Source: Theocolax elegans
Lineage: Eukaryota > Arthropoda > Insecta > Hymenoptera > Cerocephalidae
Assembly: GCA_026168455.1 (NCBI GenBank)
Contig: CM047429.1
Location: 56,489,027-56,553,026, forward strand
Length of the DNA: 64,000 bases
Direction of reading: 5' to 3'
This document shows positions 50,841 through 62,312 of the stretch, piece after piece. The notes beneath the pieces are model-generated. The model ran no database searches. It was given only the letters and a program-made list of their open reading frames with translations, and was not told the DNA's origin. Every line of letters starts with the position of its first letter. Position 1 is the first letter of the stretch. The translations under genes were made by a program, and so were the position numbers.

Positions 50841-52218
50841 AATATTATGTAATTATTTATTTTTGAATGGGTTAACGTCAAATAAATTTATCTTATCTTT
50901 TAAAAAAATATTGGAATGTATTTCTTTACTAAAATTAATACGCATAATTTATATGGTTCTTAAAATACATTAAGTTCAAAAATAATTTTCGCGGAATTTA
51001 AAAAACCTAAATCACGCGAAAAGATTTTCTATTACCTCAATAAACTAATACATATGAAGATTATAAGCATAATGAAAAATATTATGTAATTATTTATTTT
51101 TGAATGGGTTAACGTCAAATAAATTTATCTTATCTTTTAAAAAAATATTGGAATGTATTTCTTTACTAAAATTAATACGCATAATTTATAATAAATTGTC
51201 TATATTTATAAAAGGAAATCGATTTATGAAGAGAATAATGAACCTGAAATAACGTAATATTAATAAGACGATATTTTTATGAAGGTGCATGATTATAATG
51301 TCTACTTTATTGTCAAAGCAATAATTATATAATTGGATTTGAATTCTCGTAACAATTTGAGATAATTATATGTCAGCAAGAAAATCTAGAACACACAAAT
51401 GACGTGGTTTTCGAAATTCCTCTTCAACGAATTCTAATCTAGTGCAGTATTGAATTGGTTCTTAAAATACATTAAGTTCAAAAATAATTTTCGCGGAATT
51501 TAAAAAACCTAAATCACGCGAAAAGATTTTCTATTACCTCAATAAACTAATACATATGAAGATTATAAGCATAATGAAAAATATTATGTAATTATTTATT
51601 TTTGAATGGGTTAACGTCAAATAAATTTATCTTATCTTTTAAAAAAATATTGGAATGTATTTCTTTACTAAAATTAATACGCATAATTTATAATAAATTG
51701 TCTATATTTATAAAAGGAAATCGATTTATGAAGAGAATAATGAACCTGAAATAACGTAATATTAATAAGACGATATTTTTATGAAGGTGCATGATTATAA
51801 TGTCTACTTTATTGTCAAAGCAATAATTATATAATTGGATTTGAATTCTCGTAACAATTTGAGATAATTATATGTCAGCAAGAAAATCTAGAACACACAA
51901 ATGACGTGGTTTTCGAAATTCCTCTTCAACGAATTCTAATCTAGTGCAGTATTGAATTGGTTCTTAAAATACATTAAGTTCAAAAATAATTTTCGCGGAA
52001 TTTAAAAACCTAAATCACGCGGAAAAGATTTTCTATTACCTCAATAAACTAATACATATGAAGATTATAAGCATAATGAAAATTGAATTGGTTCTTAAAA
52101 TACATTAAGTTCAAAAATAATTTTCGCGGAATTTAAAAAACCTAAATCACGCGAAAAGATTTTCTATTACCTCAATAAACTAATACATATGAAGATTATA
52201 AGCATAATGAAAAATATT
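50841..52218. repeat. ~502-bp tandem repeat, four copies, two of them partial
   Basis: Full units at 51078-51579 and 51580-52082 are nearly identical. The first copy (50841-51077) lacks the middle ~265 bp, joining AATTTAT directly to ATGGTTCTTAAAATAC. The last (52083-52218) holds only the tail. All are AT-rich and non-coding. The pattern fits unequal exchange plus internal deletion. Confidence 0.9.
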
Positions 52219-53570
52219 ATGTAAACGTTTTACGAAATCCATGTAACCCATATACATGTTAAGTAACTGTATATATTAAAATAAGCCTTTGTCGTCTTAT
52301 AAACAGGTATCTCCACGAAAAAAAAGAATTCTTTCGAAACAGCAGAAAGCAAGCTGCTAAAATCATTCAGTTAAAATATTTGCTAAATTAAATCAGAATT
52401 TTACTGTTTTTACGATGTTTTTCTAATAGCAATAAGTTGCAATTGAATTAACAACTTAATAGTTACTATATAAAATATGCAATAAATGTAACCTACAATT
52501 TGTGGGTTAGCAAATTAATTAACTGCTTTAATAAAAAAATTTTGCTCTATGTAACCGTAAACTTTAGGATTTATTTCTGTTCCATCTAGAATGCTAAATC
52601 GATACATTAAACACTGCGCGTCATTGTGTGAATATCGTTACGTTGCGATACTAAGAACTGAAGACGTCGTTGAAAAGATATTACAAAAATATAACCAATT
52701 TGACAGTTGCATGATAATGTGTATTACATATGTATAAGCAATCTTTTAAAATATTGGCAAATTTGCAGGTAAGATAAATTTATGATTAATTATAGTAGAA
52801 ACAACAAGAAGAAACTAACTAAATAAGATGTTGAACTATATAGCAATTATTAATTGTAAATATTGCTGATCATTTAACGTTGTTGTAACTGCAATTGATT
52901 TTGCAATTCGTTGTTTCTAAGTTACAACAAAAATTGCTAATGCGATGAAATTTTTTGTTACGCGAACTATATTTTTTTCCGTGTCCACACATAATTACAT
53001 ATCAACTCTATGGATAGTTTAATAAAAACACATACACAAATTAAATATATCAATAAAATCAATAAATATCATGACCGTTAAATAAATACGTATTATATAT
53101 ATATATATAGGATCACATGTAAAATTTCCATTTAAATTTGTGTATTTTATCTAATGTTTAACAATCCATTACATTTAAAGAAAATATCTTAGAATAACTT
53201 AAAAAAAGCAAAATACAGGTAGTTTCTCCATCCTTAAGCTAATATCGCTCAGAATTACGTGGATTAATTTTCGGAAAAACTGAAACTGATAAACAATACT
53301 TTTCTATTGTAGAAAAACTTTACATTACTTTAAACGGGAGGACTTTTTTAATTTTTTTCAAAAATCGTCTTATCAGCTACATTTTTTTTTATAATTAATG
53401 CTAGTAATTTTGAGTCATATCAGTTGAGGGATAAAGAAATATCCTGTATTATGCTTTTTTTTTTAATTTTTCTCGATATTTTCTTCGAAAGTTGTGGATT
53501 GTTTAACATTAGATAAAATATACACATTTAAATGGAAAATTTACAAGTGATTCTAAACTTATGGTTGATA
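52219..53570. other. AT-rich stretch with no recognised feature
   Basis: No gene or transposon was recognised. A short TA tract lies at about 53092-53108. Confidence 0.5.
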
Positions 53571-53620
53571 CTGTGTGTGCGTGCGAGCGCGTGTGTGTGT
53601 GTGTGAGTGTGTGTGTGTGT
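53571..53620. repeat. (TG)n microsatellite at the broken edge of the R1-like element
   Basis: A TG tract with a few interruptions directly abuts the point where reverse transcriptase homology of the R1-like element stops. Read on the minus strand it appends a His-Thr run to the protein frame. Confidence 0.9.
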
Positions 53621-55351
53621 TACCGACGACGACTAACGCCACGTCGTCTGCAAAGGCCACAATTGACGCCCCCCCCCCTGAAAGGTGTTGTTTCAGCAGC
53701 CCGTCGTACACGACGTTCCAGAGAAGGGGCCCCAGGACCGAACCCTGTGGCACGCCTCCGGTAATACTATAGGAGTGCATGCCATCCTCGGTGTCATAGA
53801 GGAGGGTACGATCCGCGAGGTAACTCGAGGTGATCTTTCGGAGGTAGAGCGGCACCTTCAGATATTCCAAGGACCACATTATGTTGTCCCATCGGGCCGA
53901 GTTGAAAGCATCAGGGATATCCAAGGCGATAATGGCGCACATACGCCTGGAATTCCGGGTACCACTGGTGGCGCTGGTAGCCAGCTCAACAACTCGGCTT
54001 ATGGCATCGATGGTTGAACGCCCCTTCCAGAAACTGAACTGATTGTCGGACAGGTCGCCTACTCGTGCAATAGTTGCCTGCATCCTGGCACATATCACCC
54101 GCTCGAATAGCTTCCCGGCTATATCCAGCAGGCAAAGCGGACGGTACGAGGATGACTCCTCCGGAGGTTTATTCCCCTTGGGGAGGAGCACCAGTCTCTG
54201 CACCTTCCACTGCGCTGGAAAGTATCCCGCGTTGAGACAGGCACTGAATGTGTCCGCAAAAATATGTGGCACATTCAGCGCAGCGGTCTTAATGGCCAGA
54301 CCAGGTATTCCATCCGGTCCTGGGGCTTTGCGGACCTGTATTTTCTTTGTAGCCATTGTCAGCTCAGTTACACTAACGTCTGGCGGCACAACTGCATCGT
54401 CTGCCACCGTCAGACCCGTGTCAGCTGCTCGCTTCTGATGTTGTGAAAACAGGCAACGTACGGTTCTGTCAAGGAAGTGCGGACACGTGGGTGTTGTGGC
54501 GCCCCTGTGTTTGATCTTGTTCATCACCGTTTTGTACGGTTTACCCCAGGGGTCGCGGTCCACTTCGTCACAGATTTTACGCCAGCACTTACGCTTTGCC
54601 GCTTTGATGGCAGACTTAAGCTCTTTGCGTCTTAATTTATAATCCGCAGAAACATCTTCCCGTCGAACGTAGTCGGTGCCCACCTATAAGTTGGCTTGTT
54701 GTCCCGACCTGCTACTCTGTTGATCAGCTGGAGCTGGTACACAAGTGCTTGATGGTCGCTTCCCGTGTAACGATCACTAACTTTCCATTCAGACCCTCCC
54801 CTCATCAATCTAGGATCGATGAAGGTCAGATCTACTATGGAGGACTTATCCGCTCTAGAAAAAGTGGGAACCGTCCCGGTGTTAGCAATCTCCAACCCCA
54901 GAATCGCGAAGGCCTCGAGGAGTGCCCGACCTCTGGCGTTAGTTCTTGAACTGCCCCATTCCGTCGCCCAAGCGTTGAAGTCCCCTCCAATGACTACTGG
55001 CAGTCGAGAGGACCGCGCGTTGATGACGATGGCATCAAGGGATCCCAGGAACTTTTCGATGTTGTCACTGGGTGGGAGATAGCAACTGTATAGTCGTATA
55101 CCTGCCACCTCCACCTAGGTGAAATTGGGGAGTGAAGTGGCCATTTTTCCGGATACATGGAGGTTTCCACATACCCAGATGGCCGCTCTACCAGTGGCGT
55201 CACTCACCCAATTCGGCACACTGAGATCCCTATACTCCTCGCTGACGATGGCAATGTCGGCCTTTTCTTCCCTGACCAACTGCAGCAGCAGGTCATGAGC
55301 CACTGCACAGTGGTTTAGGTTGAGTATTGGTACTTGTAGCACCCTAGCCAT
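53621..55351 (-). pseudogene. R1-type ORF2: APE endonuclease plus reverse transcriptase, broken
   Basis: ORF2 starts at ATG 55351 (MARVLQVPILNLNHC), overlapping the ORF1 stop by 8 nt. The endonuclease domain holds VVIGGDFNAW and the SDHQAL catalytic histidine motif; an in-frame TAG at 55115-55117 splits it. Near 54670 the frame changes and the linker between endonuclease and RT is missing, apparently a deletion of the order of a hundred codons. RT motifs follow in order: KAPGPDGIP, YRPLCLLD, GRSTIDAI, GGVPQGSVLGP and the catalytic AFADDVAL, after which homology ends. Two core motifs carry substitutions (NQFSFWKGRS where the family has QFGFRKGRS, and LDIPDAFNSA where it has a basic residue). 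The copy is not functional. Confidence 0.85.
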
Positions 55352-56385
55352 TTTTGACAGGTGCTTCAACCCCGCGCGTGGCTATGGTCTTACTTGCCAC
55401 GCAACCCACTGCTTTGTGGCCCTCTTGGCCGCACCGGAAACACCGCGATGATCGGTCAACTACACTTTTGCAGTTCCTCGCGATGTGGCCAGTCTAGTGG
55501 CACCGATTACATCGCGAGACAGCCTCGTGAAGCCGAACCCTGCAGTTCATCCAGCCTATTTTCAGCTTTTTTGCTGCTGCCACTGGCAGCAGAACGGTGG
55601 TCATTAGAGTGCCTCCGTAGGACCCTCTGAACTTTGTTTTTGCAGAAGGCAACAACTTCTGACCCAATCACCGCGGAGATTGCCTCCGCTACTTCTTCCG
55701 TAGTGGTATCCTCGTCCATGTCCTTTATTAAAATAGACTCCTTGTGGGATAGTAGCTGGACCTCCGCTGTACCACCTAGCGTGGACGAGACTGCGGCCTG
55801 GAGTTCCGGAGTTGTGACTCCCGGCTTACCCAGCTCTATCAAGAGCTCCTCCGTTTTTGTGCCGGATATTCGAAACTCTCTCTCCGAGTGGTTTAAGGTT
55901 TGGAGCCGTCCGAATTTGTCTTAAGATATCGGCGGAAGACCGCCCTGCCATCGCTTTGATCTCGATGGCATCTGGACGGACTGGCTCAAGACCGCCTTTG
56001 GTCCTTTAACCACCCCAGCCGGCCCTCCGACATCCTTAGTCTGCTCCAGCTGCTTGCGCTTTCGGCCTGGTTTCTTGGCCTTGCGTACAACTGTTGCCCA
56101 CTTGCGTGACTTCAGCTAGTCATTGTTGTTTCCGGTACTAGGTTCGACTGGTCCTGTTTCCTTGGCTGGGTGTTTTGCCTGTTTCTTCCTCTTCGGCAAA
56201 TTCTGTGGTGGAGAGGGTCTTTCCTCGTCTGCCTTATTTTGGCGCGCCTCATTGCGAAAGATAGGCGACGTCTGGCACGTTCCATCTCTGCGCGTGCCCG
56301 ACGAGCTATCTTCGCTTCCTCTCGGGTGCTGCGCGTTTCTTACTCGAGCATACTCACGTAGGGCCCAGCTGGTAGCCCTCACCAT
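55344..56385 (-). pseudogene. R1-type ORF1 (gag-like), broken
   Basis: From about 56385 leftward, a basic low-complexity N-terminus ends at a TAG (56116-56118). The conserved gag region IEIKAMAGRSSADILRQI (about 55990-55930) and ELLIELGKPGVTTPELQ follow in different frames. A second slip precedes two CCHC zinc knuckles, CNRCHxTGHIARNC (interrupted by a TAG) and CFRCGQEGHKAVGC, near 55500-55400. ORF1 ends at 55344, overlapping ORF2. Gag of this clade binds the element RNA; at least two frameshifts and two or more stops rule out an intact product here. Confidence 0.8.
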
Positions 56386-56420
56386 AGACTTGATTTCCTT
56401 GTGGATATTGTTCTTGTTAA

Positions 56421-57099
56421 GGGGATGCCATACCTGAATTAAATCCTACTATGCCGACACCCGTATATTACATGCACTATTTCTCCTATTACTATTATTT
56501 AATACAATGACAAACTATAAACGCAGTGAAGGCATATTTGTAATGCATGTATTACATAAATTATAAGTATAAAAGTTTGAATTATGTTAAAATGCTCTTA
56601 GAAATTGAAAAATACGACCTCAAACATAACCTCTCTTAGTTAACAGGCAACGACAATTAGATTGAATTTTATAAAAACTGGATAATTTTCTAACAAATAC
56701 AGTGCAGACGCACAATTTCACGATATTGATAAATGTTGGAATAATAAAAAAAACAGTCAAAAGTGCACGACGAAGAAAAAAATTGAAAAATACGATTGAT
56801 ACAAAGACGTTGGGAAGCTCGTACTACATATTTACGATGAAAATAAACATAGATTGCAATTAAACACAACAAAAAACGAAGCAGAGGCAATATTTTACAT
56901 TAACTTAGAATGATTTTTCAGTAAAATATAGAAGAATACATAACACATTAAAAAATTAAACGAAAAATAAAAACGATATACATTTATTCTAAAAATGTGT
57001 AATTTAGCAGACGGAAGAGTAAGAAAAACTTTAGCTACGTAGTTTGAAAAAGAATCAATAGGTGGCGATGCTAAACGTTTCCGCACAAATATAGACGAC
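56421..57099. mobile_element. TTAA element, left tip and terminal module
   Basis: TTAA at 56417-56420 is followed by GGGGATGCCATACCTGAATT, the same tip as at 35253 in opposite orientation. The following ~680 bp match the right terminal module of the 28.5-35.3 kb element. The first part (to about 56640) is also a diverged version of the 276-bp unit that is amplified next door. The far tip is not in view; it would lie beyond the gypsy insertion. Confidence 0.7.
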
Positions 57100-60000
57100 G
57101 GATTCTATAGGAGGTGCGAGCCACGATTCGAGCCGTCTGCAGCTCGCACCTCCTATACGTTCAAATACATTGTATTATGCCGACTCTCATTGTTAGATGC
57201 AATATTTGTTTATTAATAGTTATTTAAATTAGTGACAGCTTGAGGAAGGGGTAGAGGCATATTAATAATAAACATTTAAAGTATATAGCAGTTACAAAAG
57301 TAGAATTTACGTTATAATATCGTGAAGATTTGAAAAATACGAATGGAAACATAACCTGCCTCGGTCTATAGCGTTGGATTCTATAGGAGGTGCGAGCCAC
57401 GATTCGAGCCGTCTGCAGCTCGCACCTCCTATACGTTCAAATACATCGTATTATGCCGACTCTCATTGTTAAATGCAATATTTGTTTATTAATAGTTATT
57501 TAAATTATTGACAGCTTGAGGAAGGGGTAGAGGCATATTAATAATAAACATATAAAATGTATAGTAGTTACAAAATTAGAATTTACGTTATAATATCGTG
57601 AAGATTTGAAAAATACGAATGGAAACATAACCTGCCTCGGTCTATAGCGTTGGATTCTATAGGAGGTGCGAGCCACGATTCGAGCCGACTGCAGCTCGCA
57701 CCTCCTATACGTTCAAATACATTGTATTATGCCGACTCTCATTGTTAGATGCAATATTTGTTTATTAATAGTTATTTAAATTATTGACAGCTTGAGGAAG
57801 GGGTAGAGGCATATTAATAATAAACATTTAAAATATATAGCAGTTACAAAAGTAGTATTTACGTTATAATATCGTAAACATTTGAAAAATACGAATGGAA
57901 ACATAACCTGCCTCGGTCTATAGCGTTGGATTCTATAGGAGGTGCGAGCCACGATTCGAGCCGTTTGCAGCTCGCACCTCCTATACGTTCAAATACATTG
58001 TATTATGCCGACTCTCATTGTTAGATGCAATATTTGTTTATTAATAGTTATTTAAATTATTGACAGCTTGAGGAAGGGGTAGAGGCATATTAATAATAAA
58101 CATATAAAATGTATAGTAGTTACAAAATTAGAATTTACGTTATAATATCGTGAAGATTTGAAAAATACGAATGGAAACATAACCTGCCTCGGTCTATAGC
58201 GTTGGATTCTATAGGAGGTGCGAGCCACGATTCGAGCCGTCTGCAGCTCGCACCTCCTATACGTTCAAATACATTGTATTATGCCGACTCTCATTGTTAG
58301 ATGCAATATTTGTTTATTAATAGTTATTTAAATTATTGACAGCTTGAGGAAGGGGTAGAGGCATATTAATAATAAACATATAAAATGTATAGTAGTTACA
58401 AAATTAGAATTTACGTTATAATATCGTAAACATTTGAAAAATACGAATGGAAACATAACCTGCCTCGGTCTATAGCGTTGGATTCTATAGGAGGTGCGAG
58501 CCACGATTCGAGCCGTCTGCAGCTCGCACCTCCTATACGTTCAAATACATTGTATTATGCCGACTCTCATTGTTAGATGCAATATTTGTTTATTAATAGT
58601 TATTAAAATTATTGACAGCTTGAGGAAGGGGTAGAGGCATATTAATAATAAACATTTAAAATATATAGCAGTTACATAAGTAGAATTTACGTTATAATAT
58701 CGTGAACATTTGAAAAATACGAATGGAAACATAACCTGCCTCGGTCTATAGCGTTGGATTCTATAGGAGGTGCGAGCCACGATTCGAGCCGTCTACAGCT
58801 CGCACCTCCTATACGTTCAAATACATTGTATTATGCGATCTCATGTCGATGCATATCATATAAATGTATAGTAGTTACAAAATTAGAATTTACGTTATAA
58901 TATCGTCAACATTTGAAAAATACGAATGGTAACATAAACACTCTCAGTCTAAAGCGACGGATTCTATAGGAGAGGCGAGCCACGATTCGAGCCGTCTGCA
59001 GCTCGCACCTCCTATACGTTCAAATAATTGTATTATGCCGACTCTCATTGTTAGATGCAATATTTGTTTATAATAGTTATTTAAATTATTGACAGCTAGA
59101 GGAAGGGGTAGAGGCATATTAATAATAAACATATAAAATGTATAGCAGTTACAAAAGTAGAATTTACGTTATAATATCGTGAAGATTTGAAAATACGAAT
59201 GGAAACATAACCTGCCTCGGTCTATAGCGTTGGATTCTATAGGAGGTGCGAGCCACGATTCGAGCCGTCTGCAGCTCGCACCTCCTATACGTTCAAATAC
59301 ATTGTATTATGCCGACTCTCATTGTTAGATGCAATATTTTTTATTAATAGTTATTTAAATTATTGACAGCTTGAGGAAGGGGTAGAGGCATATTAATAAT
59401 AAACATATAAAATGTATAGTAGTTACAAAATTAGAATTTACGTTATAATATCGTGAAGATTTGAAAAATACGAATGGAAACATAACCTGCCTCGGTCTAT
59501 AGCGTTGGATTCTATAGGAGGTGCGAGCCACGATTCGAGCCGTCTACAGCTCGCACCTCCTATACGTTCAAATACATTGTATTATGCCGACTCTCATTGT
59601 TAGATGCAATATTTGTTTATTAATAGTTATTTAAATTATTGACAGCTAGAGGAAGGGGTAGAGGCATATTAATAATAAACATTTAAAATATATAGCAGTT
59701 ACAAAAGTAGTATTTACGTTATAATATCGTAAACATTTGAAAAATACGAATGGTAACATAACCACTCTCAGTCTAAAGCGACGGATTCTATAGGAGAGGC
59801 GAGCCACGATTCGAGCCGTCTGCAGCTCGCACCTCCTATACGTTCAAATACATTGTATTATGCCGACTCTCATTGTTAGATGCAATATTTGTTTATAAAT
59901 AGTTATTTAAATTATTGACAGCTAGAGGAAGGGGTAGAGGCATATTAATAATAAACATATAAAATGTATAGCAGTTACAAAAGTAGAATTTACGTTATAA

Positions 60001-60797
60001 TATCGTGAAGATTTGAAAAATACGAATGGAAACATAACCTGCCTCGGTCTATAGCGTTGGATTCTATAGGAGGTGCGAGCCACGATTCGAGCCGTCTGCA
60101 GCTCGCACCTCCTATACGTTCAAATACATTGTATTATGCCGACTCTCATTGTTAGATGCAATATTTTTTATTAATAGTTATTTAAATTATTGACAGCTTG
60201 AGGAAGGGGTAGAGGCATATTAATAATAAACATATAAAATGTATAGTAGTTACAAAATTAGAATTTACGTTATAATATCGTGAAGATTTGAAAAATACGA
60301 ATGGAAACATAACCTGCCTCGGTCTATAGCGTTGGATTCTATAGGAGGTGCGAGCCACGATTCGAGCCGTCTGCAGCTCGCACCTCCTATACGTTCAAAT
60401 ACATTGTATTATGCCGACTCTCATTGTTAGATGCAATATTTGTTTATTAATAGTTATTTAAATTATTGACAGCTTGAGGAAGGGGTAGAGGCATATTAAT
60501 AATAAACATTTAAAATATATAGCAGTTACAAAAGTAGTATTTACGTTATAATATCGTAAACATTTGAAAAATACGAATGGAAACATAACCTGCCTCGGTC
60601 TATAGCGTTGGATTCTATAGGAGGTGCGAGCCACGATTCGAGCCGTCTGCAGCTCGCACCTCCTATACGTTCAAATACATTGTATTATGCCGACTCTCAT
60701 TGTTAGATGCAATATTTGTTTATTAATAGTTATTTAAATTATTGACAGCTTGAGGAAGGGGTAGAGGCATATTAATAATAAACATATAAAATGTATA
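57100..60797. repeat. 276-bp satellite array, 14 units, hairpin-bearing
   Basis: Units start with GGATTCTATAGG at 57100, 57376, 57652, 57928, 58204, 58480, 58756, 58959, 59232, 59507, 59783, 60059, 60334 and 60610. Spacing is 273-276 bp except one 203-bp unit (58756-58958) with a deletion; the last unit is cut short by the gypsy LTR. Each unit carries ATAGGAGGTGCGAGC and, about 20 nt later, GCTCGCACCTCCTAT, a 15-bp stem. Units starting at 58959 and 59783 have the variant GGAGAGGCGAGCC in the left arm. There is no coding content; frames through it repeat with the array. Confidence 0.95.
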
Positions 60798-60800
60798 TAA

Positions 60801-61137
60801 TGTTCATAGGTTATAGGTTAGAATAATACATGAATTGTTTCTCTGTAAATAACAAAGAATTTTATTATTTTATACAAAATATAATTACATACTTAATAAA
60901 TAATGTTTATTTACCTGTAAATAACAAAGAAACAACATTCAATGTTATTATTCACAAGGTTGTCTTTAGATTACTTTTATAAAGTTTTATTCATTGTTTT
61001 CGGTATATCTTTATTAACCGTACTAATTGACACGTGCCAATTCTTGTCTGCAAATTTTACCTGTCGGTATATTAAAAGATTTGATTTACCGACCTACACG
61101 CGCGCAATTCAAATAGACTAAGGATGTTTTCCTTACA
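60801..61137 (-). mobile_element. 3' LTR of the gypsy element
   Basis: The 337-bp stretch begins TGTAAGGAAAACATCC and ends CCTATGAACA on the minus strand, so it has TG...CA ends. It sits directly after a purine-rich tract (61138-61150) that follows the integrase end. The other LTR is outside the window, so LTR identity and target duplication could not be checked. The left boundary could be off by a few bases, because three extra bases separate it from the array unit it interrupts. Confidence 0.65.
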
Positions 61138-61150
61138 TCTCCCCTCCTGG
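61138..61150 (-). other. Polypurine tract of the gypsy element
   Basis: CCAGGAGGGGAGA on the minus strand lies immediately upstream of the LTR start. Polypurine tracts at this position prime second-strand synthesis in LTR retrotransposons. Confidence 0.65.
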
Positions 61151-61242
61151 AGACATTTTTGGTACAAAAATTTGGTATAACTAATAATAATTACAAAATA
61201 ATATAGACTATTATATACCACTTAGTAGTTACCACCTTTGAG

Positions 61243-62272
61243 TTAAGGAGATGGAGTTAATTTTGAAATATGGAATAAATTTGATTCTAACTTTTTGTGT
61301 CCTGTATTAACTTCATACATTGAGTTTGATATCTTCTTTAAAATCTTGTATGGCCCGATTCTTAGCATATCCAATTTCTTTCGGTTCATTCGGTTACCAT
61401 TTTCAATGTATACTAAATCTCCTAACATAAATTCGTGTTCTTTTCTATTTTTGTCATATAATTTCTTATTATATTCATGGTATTTTATACTGTTTTTAAA
61501 TGCAGTTTCTCTATCGTTTTCCAGTTGATTATAATCTCTATTCTTTTTTAGTTCATTTGGTAGTGCTGATGTATCTTCACCATTTAATAAATATTTCGGA
61601 CTAAATTTTGTTACCGTGTGCTCGGTCTCATTGTATTGGTTTATGCAATTTCTTGCTATAGTTGTCCATCCACACTTCTTTCTTTCTTCGTTTATCGCAC
61701 ATCTTATTTTATTTACTAAAGTTTGGTTAAGTCTTTCGTTTAGACCGTTCGAAAATGGTGCATTAATTCCTGTAAAGATCATTGTAACCCCTTTTTCTTC
61801 TAAGAAATTTTTGAATTCTTTAGAATTTATACCTGGATATTGATCTGTTAGAAGTATTTGAATATTATGGTCTCGTAGTACATTTTCTGTTAATTTAATG
61901 AAATCATTTGCATTTTGTGTTTTTGATGTCAATATGCAAGCATATCTTGTAAAGTGATCTACTAAGAGATGTAAATATTTTTTGTAGATCTTAAGCCACC
62001 GAATCCACCTATTGTATCGATAGAGACTATTTCAAAAGGTTTTTTTGCAGGGCCAAGGTGTGACATTAACCCAATTTTGTCTTGCCTTCTTGACTTATTT
62101 TGTACATACTTCGCAACATCTACAGGCTTTCTTTATATGATCTACTAAGATGTAAATATTTTTGTAGATCTTAAGCCACCGATCCACCTATTGTATCGAT
62201 AGAGACTATTTCAAAGGTTTTTTTGCAGGGCCAAGGTGTGACATTAACCCAATTTTGTCTTGCCTTCTTGAC
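61243..62272 (-). pseudogene. Gypsy integrase region, disrupted by a local duplication
   Basis: The intact piece 61243-61932 contains ILLTDQYPGINSKEF (second catalytic Asp region) and SNGLNERLNQTLVN (catalytic Glu), then a C-terminal GPYKILKKISNSMYEV segment that resembles the end of gypsy integrases. Upstream, the first catalytic Asp (SIDTIGGFGG) and the zinc-finger cysteines (CCEVCTK) lie in a 183-bp segment present twice (61955-62137 and 62138 to about 62312). Frames do not connect across it. The polyprotein therefore cannot be continuous as assembled. No env-like frame lies between integrase and LTR. Confidence 0.8.
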
Positions 62273-62312
62273 TTATTTTGTATACATACTTCGCAACATC
62301 TCAGGTTTCTTT
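62138..62312. repeat. 183-bp tandem duplication within the integrase, second copy
   Basis: Near-copy of 61955-62137. It differs almost only by one- or two-base losses (AGAGATG to AGATG, a T-run shortened by one, GAATCC to GATCC, AAAAGG to AAAGG, CTACAGG to CTCAGG). This error profile looks more like an uncorrected read placed beside its consensus than like ordinary divergence. Confidence 0.85.

Larger units (their letters stand above)
53621..56416 (-). mobile_element. R1-clade non-LTR retrotransposon, 3'-truncated and broken
   Basis: Reading leftward the order is ORF1 (gag with CCHC knuckles), a short ORF1/ORF2 overlap, APE-type endonuclease and reverse transcriptase, the layout of R1/LOA-type LINEs. 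The element is far GC-richer than its surroundings. It stops just after the RT catalytic box, at a TG microsatellite, so the rest of ORF2 and the 3' UTR are gone. Non-LTR copies are usually truncated at the 5' end instead. Its 5' side is interrupted at 56417 by TTAA and the tip of a TTAA element. Confidence 0.88.

Noticed and set aside
53561..56437. Plus-strand open frames of 60-130 residues across the R1-like element
   Set aside because: They are antisense shadows of ORF1, endonuclease and RT in GC-rich DNA.
34507..57086. Similar proteins encoded at 34507-34746 (+) and 56895-57086 (-)
   Set aside because: The DNA itself is a shared non-coding terminal module of the TTAA element; similarity extends outside the frames and the frames contain indels.
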